Assembly: GCA_951394045.1 (NCBI GenBank)
Contig: OX595985.1
Location: 4,216,001-4,280,000 of the forward strand
Length of the DNA stretch: 64,000 nt
DNA from: Nitzschia sp. DOCU1
Taxonomy: Eukaryota; Bacillariophyta; Bacillariophyceae; Bacillariales; Bacillariaceae
Direction of reading: 5' to 3'
Numbering within the stretch: position 1 is the first letter of the stretch; each line of letters begins with the position of its first letter. This document shows, one piece after another, positions 47,569-56,416 of this stretch. Position numbers and translations under genes: made by a program. The notes under the pieces were generated by a model that worked only from the letters and a program-made list of their open reading frames with translations, was not told the origin of the DNA and did no database searches.

Positions 47569-49062
47569 ATGGCTGCTGCTGTCGCTTTTCGTAATTACCT
47601 TGAGGCCACCCTTGGTTTTGATGGGACCCAGTCCACGGCTGTCACCGACCAAGGTTTTGATGACCCTGAGGAGTTTCGCCAACTGACCGATGATGATGTT
47701 GATCGTTTGTGTGCTACCATTCGTCGTCCTGGGGGACAGGTTGGTGGCAACCCCAATCCCGGGGTCCTCATTGGCCAGAACCATGCTTTGCGTTTGAAAC
47801 AACTCGCCTATTATCTTCGTTATTTGTATGCTGTTGGTCGCCCTTGGAACGCTGCTGCTGCAACTCGTAACGTTTTGAGAACCTTGTGGCAGTACAAGCT
47901 GCAGATTGATGAGGTGATTGCTGCCGGGAATCCCGACTTCCCCGAAAAGTTCACTACTTCCAAGAAAGCGCGTGAAACTATCGAAAACATGGAAGCGTGG
48001 GTCCACTCGTCTTATGGCTTGGAGAGACTTCCATTGGCTTACCTCGTTCGTACCGTTGTCGATGTTCCGGATCCCGCAAATGACCCGCTTGGATATGGCC
48101 AGCCCTCATTCCACGAGGAGCTTATTCGTCGTGCGTCTCACAACGGGGCTGTTTATGCTGCCAACAATGAGAAACTATGGCTCATGGTCCGCCATGTTAC
48201 TCATGGGACCGAGGCGTGGTCTTTCGTGAAAGGCAATGCCTCGACCAAGAATGGTCGGGCCGCTTACCATGCCATCAAGTCCCAGTATACTGGGGCAAGC
48301 CACGTTAATCAAGTGAAATTGGAAGCCGATCGTGTTATCGCCACAACGTTCTGGAATGGTAAAGCACGCAACTTTACCTGGCAGGGCTTCGTTGCTCGTC
48401 TAACTTCTGCCTTCACCGATTTAGCTGACCATGGTGAGGCTAGGAGTGAAAACTCCAAAGTTCGTACTCTCCTGGATGCTATCACCGATCCGAAGCTCCA
48501 GGTCGCAAAAGGATTAATTGCTGGGGATGATCGTCGCTCGAACGACTATCAGCTTGCCGTTGATTTCTTGGGCGGGCAACTCGCTGCCAATGAATCGTCG
48601 GCTTCGCGTAACCCCTTGCCTCGTAATATTTCGTCCATGTCACAAAATGATAATTCAGGCCGTGGAGGTGGCCGAGGATACAATGCCTCAGGAAGAGGCG
48701 GAAGAGGGAGCAGGAATCAGGGGAGAGGCCGTGGCGGCGGGCGCGGTCGCGGAGGTCGTGGTCGTGGCGGCGGCGGTCGCTTCTCTGAATCAGGACACCT
48801 GCTGAACAACGGGTCGTACCCTCCAACTATCTGGGCTACTTTTACCAGGGAGGAACGAGACTATGTGAATGAACAGCGTGCCCGTAATCGTGAAAGAAAT
48901 GTTTCTTCTACCCAATCTTCCGGTGGAACTACTTTTACCTCGAATCAGAATGAAGCATCGACCACCCCAGCGACGAACAATAATAATAACAACAACAACA
49001 TGGGGGACAATATGACCAGGCGAAATAATAATGGAAATCGAAACAATGGTGGGAGCAACTGA
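47569..49062 (+). CDS. gag: Copia-C Gag with RGG box
   Basis: 497-residue Gag from ATG 47569 (MAAAVAFRNYLEATLGFDG). The N-terminal ~350 residues are capsid-like, with WVHSSYGLERLPLAYLVR matching Copia-A. There is no CCHC knuckle. The nucleic-acid-binding part is an RGG/GR-rich region (about residues 362-403, GRGGGRGYN...GRGRGGGGRF). The C-terminal ~80 residues are Asn/Thr-rich. The leader between LTR and gag is about 490 nt. The frame ends in UGA at 49060-49062 followed by CUAG and continues open without interruption into Pol. RNA packaging through the RGG box is inferred. Confidence 0.93.
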   Translation: MAAAVAFRNYLEATLGFDGTQSTAVTDQGFDDPEEFRQLTDDDVDRLCATIRRPGGQVGGNPNPGVLIGQNHALRLKQLAYYLRYLYAVGRPWNAAAATRNVLRTLWQYKLQIDEVIAAGNPDFPEKFTTSKKARETIENMEAWVHSSYGLERLPLAYLVRTVVDVPDPANDPLGYGQPSFHEELIRRASHNGAVYAANNEKLWLMVRHVTHGTEAWSFVKGNASTKNGRAAYHAIKSQYTGASHVNQVKLEADRVIATTFWNGKARNFTWQGFVARLTSAFTDLADHGEARSENSKVRTLLDAITDPKLQVAKGLIAGDDRRSNDYQLAVDFLGGQLAANESSASRNPLPRNISSMSQNDNSGRGGGRGYNASGRGGRGSRNQGRGRGGGRGRGGRGRGGGGRFSESGHLLNNGSYPPTIWATFTREERDYVNEQRARNRERNVSSTQSSGGTTFTSNQNEASTTPATNNNNNNNNMGDNMTRRNNNGNRNNGGSN

Positions 49063-49066
49063 CTAG
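49060..49066 (+). promoter_or_regulatory. UGA-CUA-G readthrough context at the Gag/Pol boundary
   Basis: Gag ends GGG AGC AAC TGA CTA GGA, and the same frame is open for 4.1 kb beyond. UGA followed by CUAG is the documented efficient readthrough motif of several viral and animal genes. No ATG occurs in Pol upstream of the protease motif ELDSHADT, so readthrough is the likely route to Gag-Pol. Confidence 0.7.
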
Positions 49067-52000
49067 GAAGAAGAGCTGCATCCTTGCACCGGATTGCATC
49101 GTCGTCGTCTGGAGCTGTGGTTCAGGTGTGGAGATGTGAGCTCGATTCTCATGCGGATACTTGCGCTTTCTCTGAGAGCGGATGTTATGTGTTATATGTC
49201 TACCAATATGATATTGAAGTGAATGGGTTTCATGCTTCGATGGGCCCAATTTCAAAAGTTCGCGAGTGTTTGGTCGCTGTTGGGTACGACTGCCCTCTCA
49301 CCTATCAAACTTTTATTTTGTTGTTTGACCATGTTTTGGTCGTTCCGGGTATGGGTTGCCATCTGCTATGCCCGGATCAATTGCGAGAAAACCAGCTGAT
49401 TGTTAATGATGTCCCGTTGTTGAGGATTCCGTCGGCTCAGCGAAAGTCAACGGACCATTGTATCATTGAGGGGACTGCTGACCTGCGGATCCCTCTGCAG
49501 TATGACAAACCCTTTTCGTTCTTTCCGTGCAGAAAGCCCTCGAGAGAAGAGGCCACCGATCCGGTGAACAATATTCATGTTCGAATGACGAGTGAATTAG
49601 AATGGAAACCGTCCGATCCTCATTGCAACAATGCAGAGGAACACCTGCGACAAACGGTCGGCGGTAACAATTTTCACAATCTCGACTCTGTCGTGGCGAA
49701 GCGTCTTGTGTCGGCTTTCAATGTTGCGTCAATGATACAAAATCAGGCCCTTTCGGCATTTCTAGGGAACAAAGTTTCGGCTACTTTATCGGGAGTAAAG
49801 ACCACTGCAAAAACTACGTTGGTTAAAGCAGATGCCCTGGCGCGTCGTTGGAGAATCTCAATTGAAGCTGCGCAACGAACGCTTAACAAAACGACTCAAC
49901 GTGCCGTCAGAGACTGGAGCAAGGTCTCAGGGGACCGTTTATTTCGGCCCTCCCATTATCAGCTCCGGTATCCAAGGTTGAAATGTGCTATGTATACCGA
50001 CACGAAGTTTGGTCCCTGCACATCGCTTGAGGGGACTACTTGCCTCCAAGTTTATGCTACGACATTTCAATGGTGCCGAGCTTTCCCGTTGCGACAAGAA
50101 AAAGATGCTCATACATCGCTGGATAAATTATTTCGTGCATTCGGATTTCCTGAAGCGATTATTCCGGATTCGGCTACTACCTTAACGCAAGGAGAATTCT
50201 TGAGGCGCTGTCAAAAGGCGCAGGTTCCTATTTATCCGGTGGAGCCTTACATGCATAACCAAGCAAGAGCGGAGGACACGATTCGGGAAGTTACCCGATT
50301 GTATGAGAGGACGATGACCTCACGTAACGTACCAGCTGTTTTGTGGGACAGATGCTTTATGACTTGTTGCGAACAACGATCTCACACTGTTTTAAATCAC
50401 CCCGAGCAAGAAGGTGAATGCGCCACTACAATTATTACAGGTAATACTGCAGATATTTCACATCTCGTGGACTTTGCGTTCTACGATTGGTGTTGGTCTC
50501 GGTCGCCGGCAGAATCAACCCAACCGAAAAAGCAGCTCACTCGCTGGCTTGGCCCAAGCTTTGAAGTTGGAGACGAGCTCTGCTTCGCCGTGCTGACCTC
50601 GAAGGGGACAATTTTGCATCGTACTTCAGTCATTCCGCTGTTGCCCGAGGAGCATCGCTCCGAGGACATTAAGCAAACGAAAAAGGAGTTCACTGAAAAG
50701 TTAAAGGTGTCGCTTGGTAACCGAATAAAAGGAATTTCTGTCGAGCCGGAAGAAGATGATGATCGGTTTATCCGTGTCGAGGCAACCGTTCCGGAATATG
50801 AGAGATACGACGACGATGAAGAAGAAAGGGAGCGGAAATTCCACCAATGGGAACCGCCTCCAGTTGATGAGGAAGAGGACCAGCTTGCATTTGACAAATA
50901 TGTGTCATCAAAAGTTCGTATGGCCTCGGGTGACGGTAATTCGTTTTTCACAGGTATCGTAAAGGGCCGGAAGCGTGGCCCTGATGGGAAATTCATTGGT
51001 TTCTACCATGACAATCCTATCCTTGACACGAGCATCTACGAAGTTGAATTTGATGATGGTCATGTTGAAGCGTACAATGCTAACCAGATCGCGGAAGCAA
51101 TTTATGCCACAGTTGATGATGAAGGCTACACCGTCATGCATTTGAAAGAGTTCGTCGACCACAAGCGTGATGGGAGTGCCTTGTCGAAAGATGATGCTTG
51201 GATTGAGCGTCATGGCCAGAGAATACCCAAGAGAACAACGAAAGGATGGAAAGTTTGTGCCGAAATGGTCGATGGATCAACTGAATGGCTCTCGCTGAAG
51301 GATGCGAAAGAGGGCTATCCAGTGCAACTGGCGGAGTATGCTGTCGCAAATAAACTTGTTGAAGAACCGGTGTTTGTTTGGTGGGTTCCCTATACTCTCC
51401 GAAAACGTGATCGGATTTTGAAAGCAGTCAAACGTCGCGCGATTCGTCGCAAAAATGAGAAATTTGGAATCGAAGTCCCGGGGCCCATGGACGTGGCCCG
51501 GGCACGAGCTATTGATGCTGAAACCGGTACTGACCTGTGGGAGAAGGCAATGGCCAAGGAAGTTAAAACTGTGCTGCCTGCCTTAAAAGTCCTTGAAGAC
51601 AGTGAACAACCACCAGTAGGGTCGCAGCAGATCGACCTGATGATTATTTTTGATGTTAAAATGGATCTGACAAGAAAGGCCCGGATCTGCGCAAGAGGCG
51701 ATCAGACCGAGGCGCCGTCATCGATTACATATGCGTCGGTTGTGACGCGGGAAAGTATACGAATTGCATTCCTTATTGCCGCTTTGAATGGTCTTAACAT
51801 TTTGTCTGCCGATATCGCAGGAGCTTACTTGCATGCGCCTTGCGCAGAAAAGGTTCACACAATCCTAGGTCCGGAGTTTGGCTCTCTCCAGGGTCGGAGA
51901 GCTGTGATCATTAAGGCACTCTATGGATTATCGTCCGCAGGATTTTCATGGAGGTCTCATTGTGCAAAGGTTTTGAGGGAGGAATTGCAATTTATTCCAT

Positions 52001-53145
52001 GCCGTGCTGATATGGATGTTTGGCGTCGTGAGGCATTGCACCCGAACGGCGAAAAATATTATGAGTATTTACTTGTGTATACTGACGACTTGCTGTGTGT
52101 CTCTCACGATCCAAAGTCAATCCTGAACGATCTTAATGATCGGTTCCTATTGAAACCAGAGTCAGTGGGAGAGCCAACATCCTATCTAGGAGCCTCAATC
52201 TCCAAATATTGGATTGACGGTGATGCTAATTTTAAATGGGCCATTGGTTCAGAGGAGTACGTGAAAGAAGCAATCCGCGTGATCCAATTACGGATCGATG
52301 GGACCCTGAAGAATAAGGTCAGCTCTGTACTACCGAATGGCTACAGACCAGAGCTGGATTCGTCGCCACTACTGAATGACGACGGTGTATCATTTTACAT
52401 GCAATGTATTGGAATTTTGCGTTGGATTGTTGAGTTGGGGAGAATTGACATCTGCGGAGAGGTTTCGATGCTGTCAGCGTATAATGCGTGCCCGAGGAAA
52501 GGGCATCTGGATGCGGTGCTACACATTTTTGCATATTTGAAGTCTCATGATCGATCAAAACTTGTTATGGATGACGCCTACATGGAGTGGGAAGAGTTAC
52601 CCAAATGCGATTGGTCGGAATTCTATCCGTGGGCTAAAGATGAATGGCCGCCGGACACACCAAAACCATTAGGAAAACCAGTGGTAATTACTATGTTCGT
52701 TGATGCTTCGCATGCTGCTAACCTTGTTACTCGACAGTCGCGCACAGGTGTGTTGATTTTCTTGAACAGAGCGCCAATTGTTTGGTACTCAAAGAAACAG
52801 AACAGTGTTGAAACAAGTTCGTTTGGCTCCGAGTTCATGGCTTTAAAAACCGGAGTTGAGTTGTTGGAAGCGTTGCGCTACAAGCTGAGAATGATGGGCA
52901 TCCCTATTGAGGGCTATGCCAATGTTAGAGTTGACAACATGTCCGTCGTGAAGAATACAAGCGTCCCCGAATCGATGCTGAAGAAGAAGTCGAATTCCAT
53001 TGCGTATCACTACGTTCGTTCAAAGGCTGCGGCCGATATCATTCGTATTGGGTATGAGTCTACACAATCGAACCTGGCTGATATGCTGACCAAGATTCAA
53101 ACTGGACCGGAGAGAAAGAGATTATGTTCGAAGGTTATGTTTTAG
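49063..53145 (+). CDS. pol: Copia-C Pol (protease, integrase, RT, RNase H)
   Basis: The open frame follows the Gag UGA in phase, about 1360 codons. In order, it has protease CELDSHADT (near 49138), the NDVPLLRIP region homologous to the Copia-A fragment at 1-323, and an integrase core with DTKFG, PDSATT and RAEDTIREV. The RT has SADIAGAYLHAP, ALYGLSSAGFSW and YTDD near residue 1000. RNase H has FVDASHA, a later Glu (SSFGSEF) and VDNMSV. Integrase-before-RT order identifies copia/Pseudoviridae. No stops or frameshifts. The classical GAG-pre-integrase HHCC finger is not evident. Confidence 0.95.
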   Translation, partial: LGRRAASLHRIASSSSGAVVQVWRCELDSHADTCAFSESGCYVLYVYQYDIEVNGFHASMGPISKVRECLVAVGYDCPLTYQTFILLFDHVLVVPGMGCHLLCPDQLRENQLIVNDVPLLRIPSAQRKSTDHCIIEGTADLRIPLQYDKPFSFFPCRKPSREEATDPVNNIHVRMTSELEWKPSDPHCNNAEEHLRQTVGGNNFHNLDSVVAKRLVSAFNVASMIQNQALSAFLGNKVSATLSGVKTTAKTTLVKADALARRWRISIEAAQRTLNKTTQRAVRDWSKVSGDRLFRPSHYQLRYPRLKCAMYTDTKFGPCTSLEGTTCLQVYATTFQWCRAFPLRQEKDAHTSLDKLFRAFGFPEAIIPDSATTLTQGEFLRRCQKAQVPIYPVEPYMHNQARAEDTIREVTRLYERTMTSRNVPAVLWDRCFMTCCEQRSHTVLNHPEQEGECATTIITGNTADISHLVDFAFYDWCWSRSPAESTQPKKQLTRWLGPSFEVGDELCFAVLTSKGTILHRTSVIPLLPEEHRSEDIKQTKKEFTEKLKVSLGNRIKGISVEPEEDDDRFIRVEATVPEYERYDDDEEERERKFHQWEPPPVDEEEDQLAFDKYVSSKVRMASGDGNSFFTGIVKGRKRGPDGKFIGFYHDNPILDTSIYEVEFDDGHVEAYNANQIAEAIYATVDDEGYTVMHLKEFVDHKRDGSALSKDDAWIERHGQRIPKRTTKGWKVCAEMVDGSTEWLSLKDAKEGYPVQLAEYAVANKLVEEPVFVWWVPYTLRKRDRILKAVKRRAIRRKNEKFGIEVPGPMDVARARAIDAETGTDLWEKAMAKEVKTVLPALKVLEDSEQPPVGSQQIDLMIIFDVKMDLTRKARICARGDQTEAPSSITYASVVTRESIRIAFLIAALNGLNILSADIAGAYLHAPCAEKVHTILGPEFGSLQGRRAVIIKALYGLSSAGFSWRSHCAKVLREELQFIPCRADMDVWRREALHPNGEKYYEYLLVYTDDLLCVSHDPKSILNDLNDRFLLKPESVGEPTSYLGASISKYWIDGDANFKWAIGSEEYVKEAIRVIQLRIDGTLKNKVSSVLPNGYRPELDSSPLLNDDGVSFYMQCIGILRWIVELGRIDICGEVSMLSAYNACPRKGHLDAVLHIFAYLKSHDRSKLVMDDAYMEWEELPKCDWSEFYPWAKDEWPPDTPKPLGKPVVITMFVDASHAANLVTRQSRTGVLIFLNRAPIVWYSKKQNSVETSSFGSEFMALKTGVELLEALRYKLRMMGIPIEGYANVRVDNMSVVKNTSVPESMLKKKSNSIAYHYVRSKAAADIIRIGYESTQSNLADMLTKIQTGPERKRLCSKVMF

Positions 53146-53297
53146 GTTGATGTCGAAGATGCGTTTGGCTCCGCAGGGTGGCAGTGACCTTTCGCGAGGG
53201 ATCTGTTGGAGTTAGACGTCCATCCAAAGAGGTGGTAACCCTTAGGCAAGAGATGACAATGCCATCGGATCATATAGTATCCGAGTAGCATTGAGGG

Positions 53298-53465
53298 GAC
53301 CGTTAATTCCCCGTGATAGTCGCCAAGATTAGGGACTCAGGCGGGACTGGAAATGCCCGCGATATAAAGTAAGGTCACAATTTTGTTTCGTCCAATTGTT
53401 GAATCACCATCCATCGTATGTGTGTTTGTGCTTGAATCGTCCGCCACTCCTTGCTAGATTTAATG
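53298..53465 (+). repeat. Copia-C right LTR
   Basis: 168-bp copy of 46909-47076; I found no difference between them. Confidence 0.85.
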
Positions 53466-54757
53466 CGACTGCGCCCTCGGCAGAGGCCGCAGCGTATCCT
53501 ACGTAATCCACGGCCTCTCTCTCTCTATCATTTTCCAGTCGAACTAGTCGTATTCCATTTAGTCCATCCACTTGTGCTCAACAGCAGTCGAGCCAGTCGT
53601 ACAGCATTCTCTCTCTCTCACTCCCTTGACACTCCACGTGGAAGACAAATACGTAAACACCGTTGCCTCCAACTTCGCATTATTACCCCTTGTTAATAAT
53701 TTAGTAGGACAAATAATGCTTTAAACATGGCTGCTTGATAACTATCCCCCTTCTGCGTCCCCTCTACCGGTCGTTACGGCAGAGACGGGCTGGCGCTTGG
53801 CCTTCGCCGGCATCGTCTTTTAGTCCAATTAGTCCAATTTCAAATATTAATAGGCAAAATGGCTGGAGGCCAATAACTTTCGCACAAAACAAGATATCTA
53901 GCGATGACAGTTCTACAATGATCTCTATGATGTATCAGTTTGGTCTTAGCCTCTGCGTCAATATTTCTCCTTCCTCCTTTTGGTTTTTATGGCAGAGCCA
54001 CCTGTATGCATTCATTGACTTCCAACCGCTTCGACTTCTTTTCTCTGTCCACCACAAACTAATTGGCTCCTAGCCAAAAACATTCACGCGAAAAGAAGTT
54101 CCTTGTGTTGTTGTGTTGGTTAATCTTTGCCTCTCGTTCCTCTCTTAGGTATTCCTTGTTGGTTCTGTTCATTTTTTTATGGCAAAGCCACCTGTATGCA
54201 TGCATTCATTGACTTCCGACCATCTCGACTCCATTCTTCCGTCCGCCAACCGGAGTCTTCATGGCATGACCAGCTACCACCGTACTGACCAGAGTCCCCA
54301 CTGCGGCGTGGAGGGATCCCCATCGATTTGTGTCTTCCACAAGTCCTTTCCATACCTGAAAATGAGGCCCCAAAGTCCAGATTTGGAAATGATGAGGTAC
54401 GTCTGGAAATCTGGATTTGATTTCCAGGAGGCGATTTCCACCCCCTATAGTCGGGGGGTTTGCACCAAAACCTTAAAATACCACTTTCCACAGGGGAGTT
54501 TCCAGACCCTATAGAAACGGCCTTACCAACGGTACACCATACCCTTCCCGGCCCCCCGACACGACAGGCTCCAGCGCGCATGCCAGGTCAGTACAGCTCA
54601 ACGTTTTTGCGCCACTTGTACGATATCGCGCGCAACGCATCGGACGGGAAAATACCCCACGCTCCCGTGGAGCCTCAACAAGGGCCCCTCCCATACATTT
54701 CATTGATAGAGAGACTTCTTCTAACCAATCTATGATTTTGTCTGTTCAACTCTGATC
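53466..54757. other. Spacer between Copia-C and the methyltransferase gene
   Basis: 1.3 kb without a supportable gene. It contains CT-rich microsatellite runs near 53515-53525 and 53607-53620, a GGCCAATAACTTTCGCA match to the 45.8-kb repeats, and a ~55-bp degenerate direct repeat (about 53985-54037 and 54174-54231). It should hold the promoter of the downstream gene. I see no clear TATA box. Confidence 0.5.
53985..54231. repeat. Degenerate direct repeat, two ~55-bp copies
   Basis: TTTTATGGCA[GA]AGCCACCTGT then ATGCATTCATTGACTTCC[AG]ACC recurs at about 53985-54037 and 54174-54231. The second copy has an extra TGCA. Confidence 0.7.
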
Positions 54758-55885
54758 ATGATGTTGCCTCCTTATGCACAACAAAATCCCCCCCCCAAAG
54801 CGAAGAACCCCCTGCTGTTGGCAGCTGCCCCCATTCATTTAACTACTTTGATTCTGGGCATTGCAATTGGATGGTTGATTCGAGGATTTGGACTTCTTCC
54901 CCATCAAGAAATCAGGGATTTGCCCCAGAGTCCGATAGTATCCTGCCCAACAATTAGTAGTGCCAGCAGTCTCACTGCCAACCCAGCCCGCCAGGGTCAA
55001 ACTAATTTCCTCAAGATATTGGCGCACTCTGCAATTGCAAGGCGTCAAGAGTTCCCAGCATCAGATCGCTTGGATTCCTTTTGTGACATTATTGCTCAAG
55101 GGTTTTCATACAACAAGAACACCCCTAGCATGCAAGCAGCAGCTGATCTTTTGAAACCATGGTTCTCAGAATTACCAGACTCGCCATTTGGAGAAAAGAT
55201 TACAGAAGGCAATATAGGTCTCTTTTCGGATCATCGAGTTCAATTCATGCTAGATCGAGTCCCTGTCCAGGATACCCACATTTTGGAACTTGGACCCCTG
55301 GAAGCAGGACATTCCTACATGTTGTCGAAAGCAGGTGCCTATGTTACCTCAATTGAAGGAAATCCCTTGGGATACCTCAAGACAATATTGGTGAAGGATA
55401 TGTATGATCTGACCTTGGTCAAGTCAACTTTTGGCAACTTTGTGGATTCATTGGAGCTTGCAGTCCAACATCAACAACGATTTGATGCTGCTGTGGCAAT
55501 TGGAGTGATATATCACATGACAGAACCCATCAAAGTGTTGCATATGCTATCTCAGGTGACTGATACAGTCATGATATGGACGCACTACTATCATGCCAGC
55601 CGGGCTGGCGATGCTGGTAGAGTTTTTGCAGACACCAATCCCACTCTGACGATTGGAGGATATACCCACACACCACATTGTTATCGATATGGTGGTGATC
55701 GTGGCAATCAATTTATTGGTGGTCAAGAAACAGAAGCCTGCTTGTTGGATCGTAGGGATCTCCTTGAGAGTCTAACCCACTGGGGATTCACCAATATCGA
55801 GATCCAATCCGAAACGGTGGATACCCATGGAGGGGGGGCGGAAATTTCCTTTTTGGCACGTCGACGCAAAGCAGTAGTCAAGTAA
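54758..55885 (+). CDS. Membrane-anchored class I SAM-dependent methyltransferase (host gene)
   Basis: 375-residue single-exon ORF starting MMLPPYAQQ. Residues ~25-47 form one hydrophobic segment (IHLTTLILGIAIGWLIRGFGLL) after a Lys-containing N-terminus, so a signal anchor or transit segment is likely. The catalytic domain has motif I ILELGPLEAGHSYML (about 170-184), an acidic post-I residue in VTSIEGNP and motif IV/V FDAAVAIGVIYHM, resembling the FDVVxxLGVLYHL box of tRNA-U34/CmoB-like and type 11/12 methyltransferases. The substrate is unknown. Codon use and lack of retroelement domains mark it as the only clear host gene. It is not the DIRS adenine methyltransferase: it lacks a (D/N)PP(Y/F) motif and is on the opposite strand from YR-2. 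Confidence 0.85.
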   Translation: MMLPPYAQQNPPPKAKNPLLLAAAPIHLTTLILGIAIGWLIRGFGLLPHQEIRDLPQSPIVSCPTISSASSLTANPARQGQTNFLKILAHSAIARRQEFPASDRLDSFCDIIAQGFSYNKNTPSMQAAADLLKPWFSELPDSPFGEKITEGNIGLFSDHRVQFMLDRVPVQDTHILELGPLEAGHSYMLSKAGAYVTSIEGNPLGYLKTILVKDMYDLTLVKSTFGNFVDSLELAVQHQQRFDAAVAIGVIYHMTEPIKVLHMLSQVTDTVMIWTHYYHASRAGDAGRVFADTNPTLTIGGYTHTPHCYRYGGDRGNQFIGGQETEACLLDRRDLLESLTHWGFTNIEIQSETVDTHGGGAEISFLARRRKAVVK

Positions 55886-55911
55886 ACATAAGTAGACAAG
55901 TCAGTATTACT

Positions 55912-55941
55912 AAGCTAGAAGTCATGTTGGAATTCTAGCTT
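55912..55941. terminator. Inverted repeat just 3' of the methyltransferase gene
   Basis: AAGCTAGAA (55912-55920) and TTCTAGCTT (55933-55941) can form a 9-bp stem with a 12-nt loop, 27 bp after the stop codon. It could assist 3' end formation or be the left border of YR-2 sequence; neither is shown. Confidence 0.4.
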
Positions 55942-56166
55942 TGTGTGGCGGCTATGTCGCTTCGGCCAGTCGCTCACTCTCGGATGCACTTTGCAAATAA
56001 TAGTAATAGATAGTAGTAGCTCTTGGTGGTTTGGCGGCCTAGTTACTGGGCAGTAGCTGGGGCCCACACCACGCCGGTAGACCATGGATCTATTCGGTCA
56101 GCCACTAATACGGACACGTTGTTGGGGCCGGATCAAATTTGGGTGGGAGCAGAGCGTGGGTGCAAG
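55942..56166 (-). other. Presumed 3' terminal region of YR-2
   Basis: About 225 bp between the methyltransferase hairpin and the YR-2 recombinase stop. No ORF. Unlike YR-1, I find no B-A-B split repeat here, so the YR-2 end may be deleted, may use a different terminal arrangement, or may lie elsewhere. Confidence 0.4.
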
Positions 56167-56228
56167 TCAGTAGAGGGGAACTTCATGATTAGGATGGAGC
56201 GTGAAGGTGCCGTCGCGGAGCATGCGGG
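56167..56228 (-). pseudogene. YR-2 recombinase C-terminus (severed by Copia-D)
   Basis: The minus-strand frame after the Copia-D target duplication reads RMLRDGTFTLHPNHEVPLY then TGA (plus tca at 56167-56169). It joins in frame to the main recombinase body at 62603 when Copia-D and one GCGGG are removed, giving QQFSS|RMLRD. Confidence 0.8.
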
Positions 56229-56361
56229 TGTCGTCTGTCTGTCCGTCTGTCTGTCTATGACCTCGATGACGTCGCCATCCGCTGATGGATCTGCCACCAA
56301 TGACGCAGGATGATAGCGAGTAGACGAGCATAAACCTAGTCTCACATTCTTCATCACTACA
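56229..56361 (+). repeat. Copia-D 5' LTR
   Basis: 133 bp, beginning with CTGT/CCGT tetranucleotide repeats; TGACGTC at 56267-56273. Among the shortest LTRs I would expect for an apparently intact copia. Confidence 0.93.
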
Positions 56362-56416
56362 GGTTGTGAAGCCCTTTCCATCGCTTTTGTTGTTGTTTCC
56401 TCTCTCTTTTGTATCG

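Larger units (their letters stand above)
46911..53464 (+). mobile_element. Copia-C: intact copia LTR retrotransposon
   Basis: A 168-bp identical direct repeat lies at 46909-47076 and 53298-53465 with gag and pol between. The repeat does not start TG or end CA. It starts CCGTTAATT and ends ATTTAAT(G), imperfectly inverted. The best target duplication is GCGA (46907-46910, 53465-53468). A 5-bp version has one mismatch. A purine tract (TGAGGGG) precedes the right repeat, and TGGTTTATCAGAC follows the left one as a possible primer site. Gag (497 aa) and Pol (over 1350 aa) are open and in one frame, separated by UGA-CUA-G. I saw no difference between the repeats, so this is the best candidate for a currently active element. 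Confidence 0.9.

Noticed and set aside
14383..49062. Selenocysteine as the explanation of the Gag/Pol UGA codons
   Set aside because: Diatoms do use selenocysteine, but no SECIS-like structure was recognised and no Cys homologue sits at these boundary positions; plain readthrough is simpler.
54758..55885. Methyltransferase as the MT domain of a DIRS-like element (YR-2)
   Set aside because: It is on the opposite strand, carries a membrane segment and lacks the (D/N)PP(Y/F) motif of DIRS adenine methyltransferases.
56229..56260. CTGT repeats as a CRISPR or tandem-repeat locus
   Set aside because: They lie inside both Copia-D LTR copies and are a short microsatellite; no CRISPR-like repeat-spacer pattern exists anywhere in the window.
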